A stretch of DNA of 45,241 nt from Planctomycetota bacterium. GTDB lineage: Bacteria > Planctomycetota > Phycisphaerae > Tepidisphaerales > Tepidisphaeraceae. This document shows positions 15,806 to 23,762 of the stretch, piece after piece. Every line of letters starts with the position of its first letter. Position 1 is the first letter of the stretch. The position numbers and the translations under genes are program-made. The notes beneath the pieces were generated by a model. That model was not told the origin of the DNA, did no database searches, and saw only the letters and a program-made list of their open reading frames with translations. The DNA lies in the NCBI GenBank assembly GCA_039182125.1, contig JBCDCH010000029.1:1-45241 (forward strand). Direction: 5' to 3'.

Positions 15806-17404
15806 ATGAAGCTTTGTGTGATCCCACGCCTGACAAGGATGATCATCGCGTGTGCCGTCGTGACTCCAGCCTTCGTAGCGCTCACCGGTTGCGCGACGGC
15901 GCCGATGCTGACACCCGTCGGCGAGGGGCGGTTCGTCGATCGGCGCGACGTGGAGTACCCGCCAGGGATGCGGCTCGAAGTGGCCGCCGAGAACCTCCGC
16001 GCGCCAACGGCGATCGCGTTCGCGGACAACGGCATTGTCGTCGCTGAGAACGGACTCGCCCAAGGCGGTGACCCGGTGCTTCGGCTCTACCGCTTCGATG
16101 GCACGACCGACACGCTCTACCCACGCCGCAACCCGCTCATCCCCGACTTCCTCGAGAAGATCAACGACCCCCGCCGGATTCGCGGCCCGATCGGCGGGCT
16201 GCTGCTGCTGGGCAACAAGCTGTTCATCACGCACCGCGACGAGCGTGATCTCGGCGTCGTCACGGCGTTGGACATGCGTGACTACACGCTGATGACCGTG
16301 GTCGCGGACATACCGACCGCCGGAGAGCATTCCATCACCGACCTCGCGGTCCATCCGACGAGCGGCCGGCTCTACTTCGGCGTCGGCTCGGCGACCAACA
16401 GCGGCGTCGTCGGGCTCGACGACTGGAAGCTCGGCTGGGTCGCCCAGCATCGCACGTTCCACGACAAGCCGGCCACCGACCTGCGGCTACGCGGCTACCG
16501 CTTCGACACCGACAACCCCGACGCTGGCTGGTTCCGAGGCAACGATGTCGCGGTGACCGGACCGTTCGTGCCCTTCGGCGAGTCGGCCCAATCCGCCGAC
16601 GCCGCCGTCGACGGCAAGCCCACCGCCGCCATCTACTCCATCAGTCCCACCGGCGGCGACCTGCGCGTCGAAGCCCACGGTATCCGAAACCCCGTCGGAC
16701 TCACGTTCAACGACTTCGGCAACCTGTTCGTCTCCAACCGCGGCATGGAGTTGCGTGGCACCCGGCCCGTCGCCGACGACCCCGACGCGGTCTACCGCGT
16801 GCCGCTGGGGACTACGATGAGCGAGAACGGCGGCACTTGGTTCGGCTGGCCGGACTACTCGGCCGATCTGAGGCCGATCACCGATCCGGCCTTCGCACCG
16901 CCCACCTCCATGCTCGCCGCGACCGGCTACCCCGAACTCGCACCGTTGATCGACCACGACGATTCCGACCTGCTCGCACCGGATCGCGATACGCTCCTAC
17001 GTGGTGTCTTTCCCCCCACCGCGACCCCGGCCAAGCTCGACTTCCCGCCGGACACCGAGGTGTTTCGCCCGTATCGCGATGACTTGATCGTGCCGCTGGT
17101 GGGCGAGATCGATTTCAGCACGCTCGCGGGCAAGGTGGTTCGCGTGGAGCCGGACTTCCGCCGAACCAGCGACTTCGTCTACAACACCCGCCGACAGCCG
17201 TCGAGCCTGATCAATGGTGTGAGTGATGCGCTCGAGCATCCCATTGCCGTGCGGAGTCTCGACGGCGCGCTCTACATCCTCGACGTCGGCGAGCTGAGAG
17301 AGAAGCGCGGCCAGTTCCATCCGCTGGGCCGCACCGGTCGCCTCTACCGCCTCACCGAGATCCCGGCCGAGCCGACCGTGCCGGCCACGGAGCCGGCCGA
17401 GTGA
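15806..17404 (+). CDS. Lipoprotein with PQQ/sorbosone-dehydrogenase-like beta-propeller
   Basis: A 532-residue exported lipoprotein. The signal ends in ALTGC with the lipobox cysteine at residue 29; a shorter start at 15839 (MIIACAVV) would keep it. The body reads as a six-bladed glucose/sorbosone dehydrogenase-like propeller: LRAPTAIAFADNGIVVAE, HSITDLAVHPTSGRLYFGVGS, GIRNPVGLTFNDFGNLFVSNRG and NGGTWFGWPDYS. Whether it binds PQQ or is catalytic cannot be told. It is divergent from the zinc-ribbon gene (105 bp). The open frame continues upstream to 15200, but that part is antisense and lacks a signal. Confidence 0.75.
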   Translation: MKLCVIPRLTRMIIACAVVTPAFVALTGCATAPMLTPVGEGRFVDRRDVEYPPGMRLEVAAENLRAPTAIAFADNGIVVAENGLAQGGDPVLRLYRFDGTTDTLYPRRNPLIPDFLEKINDPRRIRGPIGGLLLLGNKLFITHRDERDLGVVTALDMRDYTLMTVVADIPTAGEHSITDLAVHPTSGRLYFGVGSATNSGVVGLDDWKLGWVAQHRTFHDKPATDLRLRGYRFDTDNPDAGWFRGNDVAVTGPFVPFGESAQSADAAVDGKPTAAIYSISPTGGDLRVEAHGIRNPVGLTFNDFGNLFVSNRGMELRGTRPVADDPDAVYRVPLGTTMSENGGTWFGWPDYSADLRPITDPAFAPPTSMLAATGYPELAPLIDHDDSDLLAPDRDTLLRGVFPPTATPAKLDFPPDTEVFRPYRDDLIVPLVGEIDFSTLAGKVVRVEPDFRRTSDFVYNTRRQPSSLINGVSDALEHPIAVRSLDGALYILDVGELREKRGQFHPLGRTGRLYRLTEIPAEPTVPATEPAE

Positions 17405-17408
17405 CCGG

Positions 17409-17804
17409 TCAGAGCGTTTCGTCGCCGATGTAGGTTGCGAACTTGGTGCGGGTCGGAAAACCGATGAGCATCAGGCCGACCAAGACGCCGATGGCGGCGA
17501 GGTTGAGCGTTTGCCCTTCGAGGAGATACGCGACGCCGTTGAACAGTGCCGCTCCTTCGAGGATGGCGGCGCGAAACAGACTGCGGATGAAGTATTTCTG
17601 GCCGTCGGGCGGGCCGGGTGTCACCAGGACCGGAACGATCTGGTGTCCCACCACCGCAAGGACGACGAAGCCGATCGCCAGCCAGGAGATCAGCGGCTCC
17701 TCGGTAGGCTCCGCGCCGATGAACATGAACACGGCGGTGAACACCACCACGCCGCCGATCAACGCGGCGGTAATGACTTGGCTCGTTTTCAGGGAATCCT
17801 GCAT
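17409..17804 (-). CDS. Small integral membrane protein, unknown function
   Basis: 131 residues with about four hydrophobic segments (about 10-30, 38-62, 82-98 and 100-117) and the polar motif VTPGPPDGQKYFIRSLFRAAI between the second and third. I do not recognise the family. It starts 3 bp after the stop of the CrtC-like gene, so it is very likely the third gene of that run and may act with it. Confidence 0.65.
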   Translation of the reverse strand: MQDSLKTSQVITAALIGGVVVFTAVFMFIGAEPTEEPLISWLAIGFVVLAVVGHQIVPVLVTPGPPDGQKYFIRSLFRAAILEGAALFNGVAYLLEGQTLNLAAIGVLVGLMLIGFPTRTKFATYIGDETL

Positions 17805-17807
17805 GAA

Positions 17808-18866
17808 TCATCCTCGCAACGGCCGCTTGTCGATGCTCATCTCGATCATGCGACCGAGGATGGGCCAACGGAGGCGGTGTGGGTATGCAATCTCGCAAAA
17901 CGCCCGCCCGCCGAGCGCGTTCTCGTAAACGGCCCGCATGTAGAACGGCGCGTCATCGACGAGCTTGGGATTACGCAGGTGCAGCAGTTCCTGCAGTTCG
18001 ATCTCGGCCGGGTAGCGCAAGCCGGTGAGGTTCCGTTTCGACCAGTCGATACGACAGCGCGGTTCGAGTTCACGCACGCCGGTGTCATCGGCCCTCACGA
18101 CGTGCAGCTCGTTGGGTAGCGTGCGGTCTTTCGGTACGGCGTAGTGGAACGTCGTCACGCCGGCCTCGTCGAGGCTGCGCCCCCATACCCAATGCTTGAG
18201 TCCCGGGCCGATGGGAGCCGTGCCGTAGTTGTGATCGTGGTAGCCACGGCCCGTGAACACGATCGTCTCACCGCCGCAAGTGATCGCGCCGCTCACGTTG
18301 CACCGCGGATCGGCCAACACCCAATGATGCTCGGCCCCGGTCATTGCCTGCGACAGAAAAATCCGGTTCATCGGCCGATGCGGGTGGGTGCGGTCGAAGC
18401 TGAGATTGGCTTCGAGCGTCTCGTCCGTTTGCAGCTGCGGCCCTCGACCGGTGAGCTTCCAAGGCGTGCCGGTCAAGTGCAAATCAAGCCCGGTGCCGGT
18501 CGGCGTGAGCGTGTTGGCACCGATCGACATCGTCGGGCCGCTCGGCGTCGCGGTGAGCGCTTCGGCGGGGTACTGCGTGAGAAACTGCTTCCAGATCTTC
18601 CCGCCCCGATACACGATCAAGTACGCACACAACGCATCACTCGGCAGCGGCGGATGCACCTTCGTTGGTCGGCGGGTGAACCTGCCATGGTGCCGGAGGT
18701 AACCGGGGTGGAAGATGAACCCTTGCAGGAAGATGGCCACGACTTGCGTGTCACCGTCGTCGGATTCGGCGTCGAAGTACCACCACTCGTATCCGCCCGG
18801 CGAACGCACGTCATGCCAACCGTCGGGCTCAGCGGCGCGGTTCAGCAGCGGTAAACTCATCGGCAT
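17808..18866 (-). CDS. CrtC-like (carotenoid 1,2-hydratase family) lipocalin-type protein
   Basis: About 352 residues. Family-like blocks are PGGYEWWYFDAESDDGD near the N-terminus, LQGFIFHPGYL, and the central GRGYHDHNYGTAPIG followed by LKHWVWGRSL. Characterised members add water to acyclic carotenoids; the wider family (AttH-like) is of mixed function. Lying directly after a phytoene/squalene synthase gene supports an isoprenoid role. I start at the ATG at 18866; a TTG at 18878 and an ATG at 18860 are alternatives. No signal peptide is evident. Confidence 0.7.
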   Translation of the reverse strand: MPMSLPLLNRAAEPDGWHDVRSPGGYEWWYFDAESDDGDTQVVAIFLQGFIFHPGYLRHHGRFTRRPTKVHPPLPSDALCAYLIVYRGGKIWKQFLTQYPAEALTATPSGPTMSIGANTLTPTGTGLDLHLTGTPWKLTGRGPQLQTDETLEANLSFDRTHPHRPMNRIFLSQAMTGAEHHWVLADPRCNVSGAITCGGETIVFTGRGYHDHNYGTAPIGPGLKHWVWGRSLDEAGVTTFHYAVPKDRTLPNELHVVRADDTGVRELEPRCRIDWSKRNLTGLRYPAEIELQELLHLRNPKLVDDAPFYMRAVYENALGGRAFCEIAYPHRLRWPILGRMIEMSIDKRPLRG

Positions 18867-18881
18867 GTTGTCGGCCAACGG

Positions 18882-19856
18882 CTACGGCTCCATCCCACGC
18901 GTCACGAGCTTGAACATCTGCGGCACCGGCTCGAAGGGCCGGCGACTCCACAGCCGCTTGGCCATTGGAACGCGGGCGATTTTTTCGGGGAGCGAAAGGG
19001 CCGCACGCTGGCTGAACACGTCGAACCCGTTCTGCTCGATCTTGTCGAGGATGCCGCCGTACACCACCGCCATCACGGCAGCGGTGCGGCGCGGTCCGTC
19101 GTTGGGCAGTTTTTCGATCCCGCTGGCACCTTCCCGGTAAAACCGCTCGGCACGCGCGATCTGGTATTGCATCAACTCGGTCCAAGGACGCGTCACCCGG
19201 CCGGCGGCGATGTCCTTTTCCATGACGCCGAACCGCTCCAGTTCGTCCTGCGGGATGTACAGCCGGCCGCGTTGCCAGTCCTCGCCGACGTCACGGAGGA
19301 TGTTGGTCAACTGCATCGCGTTACCCATCGCGATCGCGTTGGGCTCGGCGGTCTTGTCGGCCAAGCCAAACACCCGGCACATCATCAGCCCGACGACGCC
19401 GGCGACGTGGTAACAGTACTTCTCCAACGCCTGCCAGTCGGCAAAACGGGTCTGTTCGAGATCCATGCGGACGCCCGTCAGCAAATCGTCGAAGAGCGCG
19501 CGCTCGATGCCGCAGGCCTGGACGGTGTGGCCGAACGCTTCGAGCGCCCAGCGTTGCTCGCCGCGTAGTGCCGAGGGCATACGCCCGGCATAGACCTCGT
19601 CGAGAATGCCGTCGAACTCAGCGAGTTTTTCACGTTTGGCGTCGTCGGCACCGACGCTGTCAACCGCGTCATCCACACTGCGGCAAAACGCGTACACCGC
19701 AAACGCATGACGTCGCTTGGGCTTGCTGAGAAACTTGCTGGCGAAGTGGAACGACTTGGCGTGGCGTCGGCAAATGGCTTCGGCCGCGTCGTAAGACGCT
19801 GCATCAGCGAGTGGTGTTGGGTTGGCGTGCGTCGTGGCCATGGGCACGGGCAACAT
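18882..19856 (-). CDS. Phytoene/squalene synthase family protein
   Basis: A 324-residue trans-isoprenyl diphosphate synthase of the head-to-head type. Both Mg-binding aspartate motifs are present: DDAVD (62-66) in YAFCRSVDDAVD and DVGED (188-192) in TNILRDVGED, followed by WQRGRLYIPQDEL. It would condense two prenyl diphosphates to phytoene or presqualene diphosphate; sequence alone does not separate CrtB from HpnC/HpnD. The CrtC-like partner favours a carotenoid. An ATG 5 codons in (19841) is an alternative start. It lies 57 bp after dnaA on the same strand. Confidence 0.87.
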   Translation of the reverse strand: MLPVPMATTHANPTPLADAASYDAAEAICRRHAKSFHFASKFLSKPKRRHAFAVYAFCRSVDDAVDSVGADDAKREKLAEFDGILDEVYAGRMPSALRGEQRWALEAFGHTVQACGIERALFDDLLTGVRMDLEQTRFADWQALEKYCYHVAGVVGLMMCRVFGLADKTAEPNAIAMGNAMQLTNILRDVGEDWQRGRLYIPQDELERFGVMEKDIAAGRVTRPWTELMQYQIARAERFYREGASGIEKLPNDGPRRTAAVMAVVYGGILDKIEQNGFDVFSQRAALSLPEKIARVPMAKRLWSRRPFEPVPQMFKLVTRGMEP

Positions 19857-19913
19857 AGCCGGTCAGCCGCGTGGGGGAAACTGCCGACTTGCCGGAACGA
19901 CCGACCGTTCGGG

Positions 19914-21374
19914 TTACTTCCCGCTGACGAACCGACCTTCGATCTGGTCGAGCGCCTTGCCGGTATCGTCGCCGGCTTCAAGGGCGGCGGTGACTTTCTT
20001 GATGCCGTGCATGACGGTGGTGTGGTCGCGGCCGCCGTAGAAACCGCCGATCTCGGCGTAGCTGTAGCGGGTGTGTCGGCGAGCCAGGAACATGCAAATC
20101 TGCCGGGGCCAGGCGATCGACTTGGTACGGCGTTTACCCTGAAGCTCCTGCACCTTGACGTTGAAGTAGCGCGACACCGCGTCGTTGATCGCCTCGATCG
20201 TCACCGACGTGCTCTGCTCGACCGGCGGCTCGCCCAATGCGTGCCTGGCAAGTTCGACCGTCGGCTCCTGCTCCACCGAACGGGCGTAGCCGTCAACGGT
20301 CATGATCGCGCCTTCGAGTTCACGCGTGTTGTTCTCGAAGCGGTTGGCGATGTACTCGATCACGTCATGGCCGAGATCAATGTCGCGCATCCGCGCCTTT
20401 TTCTTCACGATGGCGATGCGGGTCTCCAAGTGCGGCCGCTCGATACGGGCGACGATGCCCCAGTTGAACCGGCTGCTGAGACGCTCCTCGATGTCGGGGA
20501 TCTCGGTGGGCGCGACATCGGCGCTGAGGACGATCTGCTTCTTCGCCTGCCAGAGCGAGTTGAACGTGTGGAAGAACTCTTCCTGCGTCTGCTCCTTGCC
20601 CGAGAGAAAGTGAATGTCGTCGATGATGAGCACGTCCGCGTGACGGAAGCGATGCCGGAAGCCGGTCATTTGGCCGGCCTCCACGGCGTTGATGTACTGC
20701 GTGATGAAGTCCTCGCAGGAGATGTACACGATGCGTGCCTCGGGGCGGTTGGCGAGGATGGCTTGGCAGATGGCCTGGAGCAGGTGCGTCTTGCCGAGCC
20801 CGGGCATGCCGTGGACGAACAGCGGGTTGTAGTTGGTCCCCGGCGCGTCGCCGACGGCGGTCGCGGCAGCGTAGGCGAAACGGTTGCTGTGGCCTTCGAC
20901 GAAGTTCTCGAAGGTGTGGTCCGGCGAGAGCGGCATCGGCTCGTCGGCCTGATCGAACACACCGCCGGTCGGCTTGGTGTCGCAGTGGAACACGACCGAC
21001 AGGAGCCGGTGCGTGACGTTTTGTGCCGCGTGGCTGAAGGCTTCGGCACACTTGCCGTTGAGGTAGTTGAGTTGGGCGATGTCCTGGCAATGGACCGCGA
21101 TCACCCCGCCGTCGATGGCGAGCGGACGAAGCTGGGCGAACCACGCCCGGTTCAGCGTCGGATGATGAATCTTGACCTGCGTGAGGATGCGACGCCATGT
21201 GGACTCGTCGAGCGGACGACCTGCCTTGGCGGAACTGCTCGCGTGCGGTGCGGACATGTGTGCGGGGATCTCCTGATGAATGGGATAAACCGCGTCCGTC
21301 GAAGCACCATGGCGGCGTGCCCGCGGATCAGTCGATACCGTGGCGTCGCTCGGTTTCCGCTGCGGCATGGCCAT
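19914..21374 (-). CDS. dnaA: Chromosomal replication initiator DnaA
   Basis: A 486-residue AAA+ initiator. Domain I lies in about residues 55-130. Walker A is GMPGLGKTH (189-197), Walker B VLIIDDIHF (248-256), and sensor and arginine-finger blocks are in LSADVAPTEIPDIEERLSSRF. The domain IV DNA-binding signature is GGRDHTTVMHGIKKV. The start at 21374 has AGGGAG six bases upstream; M40 (21257) begins a more family-like N-terminus and also has AGGAG upstream at longer spacing. dnaN, recF and gyrB do not follow; a phytoene synthase does. Confidence 0.95.
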   Translation of the reverse strand: MAMPQRKPSDATVSTDPRARRHGASTDAVYPIHQEIPAHMSAPHASSSAKAGRPLDESTWRRILTQVKIHHPTLNRAWFAQLRPLAIDGGVIAVHCQDIAQLNYLNGKCAEAFSHAAQNVTHRLLSVVFHCDTKPTGGVFDQADEPMPLSPDHTFENFVEGHSNRFAYAAATAVGDAPGTNYNPLFVHGMPGLGKTHLLQAICQAILANRPEARIVYISCEDFITQYINAVEAGQMTGFRHRFRHADVLIIDDIHFLSGKEQTQEEFFHTFNSLWQAKKQIVLSADVAPTEIPDIEERLSSRFNWGIVARIERPHLETRIAIVKKKARMRDIDLGHDVIEYIANRFENNTRELEGAIMTVDGYARSVEQEPTVELARHALGEPPVEQSTSVTIEAINDAVSRYFNVKVQELQGKRRTKSIAWPRQICMFLARRHTRYSYAEIGGFYGGRDHTTVMHGIKKVTAALEAGDDTGKALDQIEGRFVSGK

Positions 21375-21635
21375 GAATACCTCCCTGAAACTACGTTGAT
21401 CCCTACGACTTCAGCACACACCGAACGAGGTCACGATGCAACCACGCCGGACGCCGACTTGCTCGAATAGCGACTCGCCAAAACAGCTTGGAGCCATCGA
21501 TGCGAGCGGCGAGCATACGACATTCTCGCCGTGCTTCCACACCGAAGATCGGCTCAATTTTTTGTGGCCCGCTTAGCCGCCGTTAGGCGAGGATTTACGC
21601 GCGAGAATCATCCGAAAATTATCCCCGCCGACGTG
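21375..21635. other. dnaA upstream intergenic region
   Basis: 261 bp between the uracil-DNA glycosylase gene and dnaA, both on the minus strand. I find no gene. The only DnaA-box-like sequence is TTATCCCCG near 21618 (7 of 9), which is not enough to call an origin. AGGGAG before the dnaA start is clear. I could not place a convincing promoter. Confidence 0.5.
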
Positions 21636-22520
21636 TCACGAAGACGACGGCAGTTGCAAGCCGAGTGCTTCCATCACCATCTGCAAGTCACCCCAGACGG
21701 TGCGTCGAGTTTTCTCGTTGTAGCTGCGGAGCACATATGCCGGGTGGTAGGTCGGCATGAGTTGGATGCCTCGCCATGTGTGCCATCGGCCGCGGAGCTT
21801 GCCCATCGACAGGCTGCTGTTGAGCATGTACCGCGAGGCGGGCAGGCCGAGCGTGACGATGACCTCCGGCCGCACCAGTTGCACCTGTTCGAGTAGGTAG
21901 GGTGTGCAGGCGGCCGTTTCGTCGGCGGTCGGTTGCCGATTGTTCGGCGGTCGGCACTTCACGACGTTGGCGATGAACACCGACTCCCGGGACAAACCCA
22001 TCGCGTCGATCATCTTGTCGAGCAACTGCCCGGCCCGACCGACGAACGGACGACCGGTTTCATCCTCGTTTTGGCCCGGCCCTTCACCGATGAACATCAG
22101 CCGGGCATCGGGTGCCCCTTCTCCGAAGACGGTCTGCGTACGCGTCTCATGCAGCACGCATTTGGTGCAACCGGTCACATGAGTTTGGTCGAGCACGGTC
22201 AGTTGCTTAACGCGTTCCTCGACAGGCAACGGCTCGCCGGGTAGCGGGTCATCCGGCGGCGTGGCATCGGCCTTCGTTGCGGTGACCGAATTGCCGAAGA
22301 GATCGACCACGGGTTTGGGACGTGGCGGTTCCGCTTTGGGCTTGGCTTGTTTCCGAGGCCCGCGTGGCAGCGGCAGGCTGGACGTCGAGTCATCCGCACC
22401 CGAAGCCGACCCGGCACCACCGGTGGTGTCCGACCAGGTCACCGCCTCAACACCGAACGCCTGCTCGGCTTTGAGCAGCAGACGCTTTCGGGCGTTGAGG
22501 ATGCGGTCGGTTTCGCTCAC
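21636..22520 (-). CDS. Uracil-DNA glycosylase, family 4 (Fe-S)
   Basis: A 294-residue base-excision enzyme removing uracil from DNA. The first 105 residues are a low-complexity Pro/Ala/Lys-rich linker with a helical start (RILNARKRLLLKAEQAF). The catalytic core begins at CTKCVLHETR, with motif 1 GEGPGQNEDETGRPFVGRAG, then NVVKCRPPNNRQPTADE, ACTPYL, and motif 2 MPTYHPAYVLR. The cysteines of CTKC, KCRPP and ACTPYL fit the family's [4Fe-4S] ligands. It is divergent from the DHS-like gene (35 bp apart) and upstream of dnaA. Confidence 0.92.
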   Translation of the reverse strand: MSETDRILNARKRLLLKAEQAFGVEAVTWSDTTGGAGSASGADDSTSSLPLPRGPRKQAKPKAEPPRPKPVVDLFGNSVTATKADATPPDDPLPGEPLPVEERVKQLTVLDQTHVTGCTKCVLHETRTQTVFGEGAPDARLMFIGEGPGQNEDETGRPFVGRAGQLLDKMIDAMGLSRESVFIANVVKCRPPNNRQPTADETAACTPYLLEQVQLVRPEVIVTLGLPASRYMLNSSLSMGKLRGRWHTWRGIQLMPTYHPAYVLRSYNEKTRRTVWGDLQMVMEALGLQLPSSS

Positions 22521-22555
22521 GATGACTACTGTACGCCCTCACACGGACCACACGC

Positions 22556-23644
22556 ATGAGCCAAAACCAACAAGTTTCGGGCTTCACCACCCCCGCCGAC
22601 CTGCCGCCCAAGGCTGACATTCTCGCCGAGCCCATCCGGCACATCGACGTCACCGCCCACGACTGCCGACCCACCGTCGACGCGATGCGGCACATGGCGT
22701 TCACCTCCCGCGACCTCGCCCGGGCTGCCGACATCTACGACACCATGCTCGCCGACCGCGACTGCGCGATCATCCTCTGCATCGCCGGGTCGATGGTCTC
22801 GGCCGGGCTCAAGAAGGTCTTCACCGACCTGATCGACAACCACATGGTCGACGCCATCGTCTCCACGGGCGCGAACATCGTCGACCAGGACTTTTTCGAA
22901 GCCCTCGGCTTCAACCACTACGTCGCCCCCGACGAGTACAAGTCCGGCATCCACGATCAGGCACTCCGCGAGCTGATGATCGACCGGATCTATGACACGT
23001 TCATCGACGAGGAGCAGCTACGCGTCAGCGACGACACGACCAAGGCGATCTTCGATGGACTCGAACCGCGGCCGTATACGAGCCGGGAGCTCATGGCCGT
23101 GCTCGGGAAGCACCTCGACGAGCACGGCGTCAAGGGCGACGGCCGCAGCATCATCCACTCGGCTTTCCAGCGTGACGTGCCGATCTACATCCCCGCGCTC
23201 AACGACTGCTCGGCCGGCTTTGGTTTGGTTGGGCACCAGAAGGAGCGCCGCGACGCCGGCCAGCCGTACATGACCCACGACGGCGGCGGCGACTTCTACG
23301 AACTCTCCAAGATCAAATCGCTCAACCGCACCACCGGCCTGTTCATGCTCGGCGGCGGCGTGCCGAAGAACTTCGCCCAGGACATCACCGTCGCCGCCGA
23401 TTACTTCGGCCAGGAGCCGACGCTGCACAAGTACGCCATCCAGGTCACCGTCGCCGACGTCCGCGACGGCGCCCTCTCAAGCAGCACGCTTAAGGAAGCG
23501 TGTAGCTGGGGCAAGGTCGATACGGTGCACGAGCAGATGGTCTTCAGCGAAGCCACCCTCGCCGTCCCGCTCATCGCCGGCTACGCATACCACCAGAGCA
23601 GCTGGAAACACCGCGAAGGCAAACGCCTCGCGACGCAGGTGTGA
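22556..23644 (+). CDS. Deoxyhypusine-synthase family protein
   Basis: A 362-residue NAD-dependent aminobutyl-transfer enzyme family member. The NAD-fold blocks are CIAGSMVSAGLKK and IVSTGANIVDQDFFEALG. DCSAGFGL and GGGVPKN follow. The block EACSWGKV near residue 320 contains the lysine equivalent to the catalytic Lys of deoxyhypusine synthase. Bacteria lack eIF5A, so the substrate must differ; bacterial relatives include homospermidine-synthase-like enzymes. The region around GGGVPKN departs from the eukaryotic form, which has a histidine pair there. No Shine-Dalgarno is seen. An inverted-repeat element begins 9 bp after the stop. Confidence 0.82.
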   Translation: MSQNQQVSGFTTPADLPPKADILAEPIRHIDVTAHDCRPTVDAMRHMAFTSRDLARAADIYDTMLADRDCAIILCIAGSMVSAGLKKVFTDLIDNHMVDAIVSTGANIVDQDFFEALGFNHYVAPDEYKSGIHDQALRELMIDRIYDTFIDEEQLRVSDDTTKAIFDGLEPRPYTSRELMAVLGKHLDEHGVKGDGRSIIHSAFQRDVPIYIPALNDCSAGFGLVGHQKERRDAGQPYMTHDGGGDFYELSKIKSLNRTTGLFMLGGGVPKNFAQDITVAADYFGQEPTLHKYAIQVTVADVRDGALSSSTLKEACSWGKVDTVHEQMVFSEATLAVPLIAGYAYHQSSWKHREGKRLATQV

Positions 23645-23653
23645 GCGTTCTGC

Positions 23654-23750
23654 CATTCTGAGCGCAGCCGAGGGATCTAGCCTCGAAAGCCGACCGCACG
23701 ATTCAGCCGCTGGGCATCCGAAGCTAGATCCTTCGACTTTGCTCAAGATG
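23654..23750. repeat. Inverted-repeat element, family A copy 1
   Basis: Two 28-bp arms (23654-23681 and 23723-23750) are inverted repeats with six mismatches. The outer core is CTGAGCGCAGCCGAGGGATC on the left and GATCCTTCGACTTTGCTCA on the right. It starts 9 bp after the DHS-like stop and ends 12 bp before the DHH gene's ATG. The same core occurs at 42838-42928 and 45221-45241. Confidence 0.8.
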
Positions 23751-23762
23751 ACATTCGCACCC

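Noticed and set aside
15701-16462. Upstream extension of the zinc-ribbon protein
   Set aside because: Antisense to the lipoprotein gene; the CxxC ribbon is normally N-terminal.
21375-21635. Replication origin upstream of dnaA
   Set aside because: Only one 7-of-9 DnaA-box-like site and no AT-rich unwinding region.
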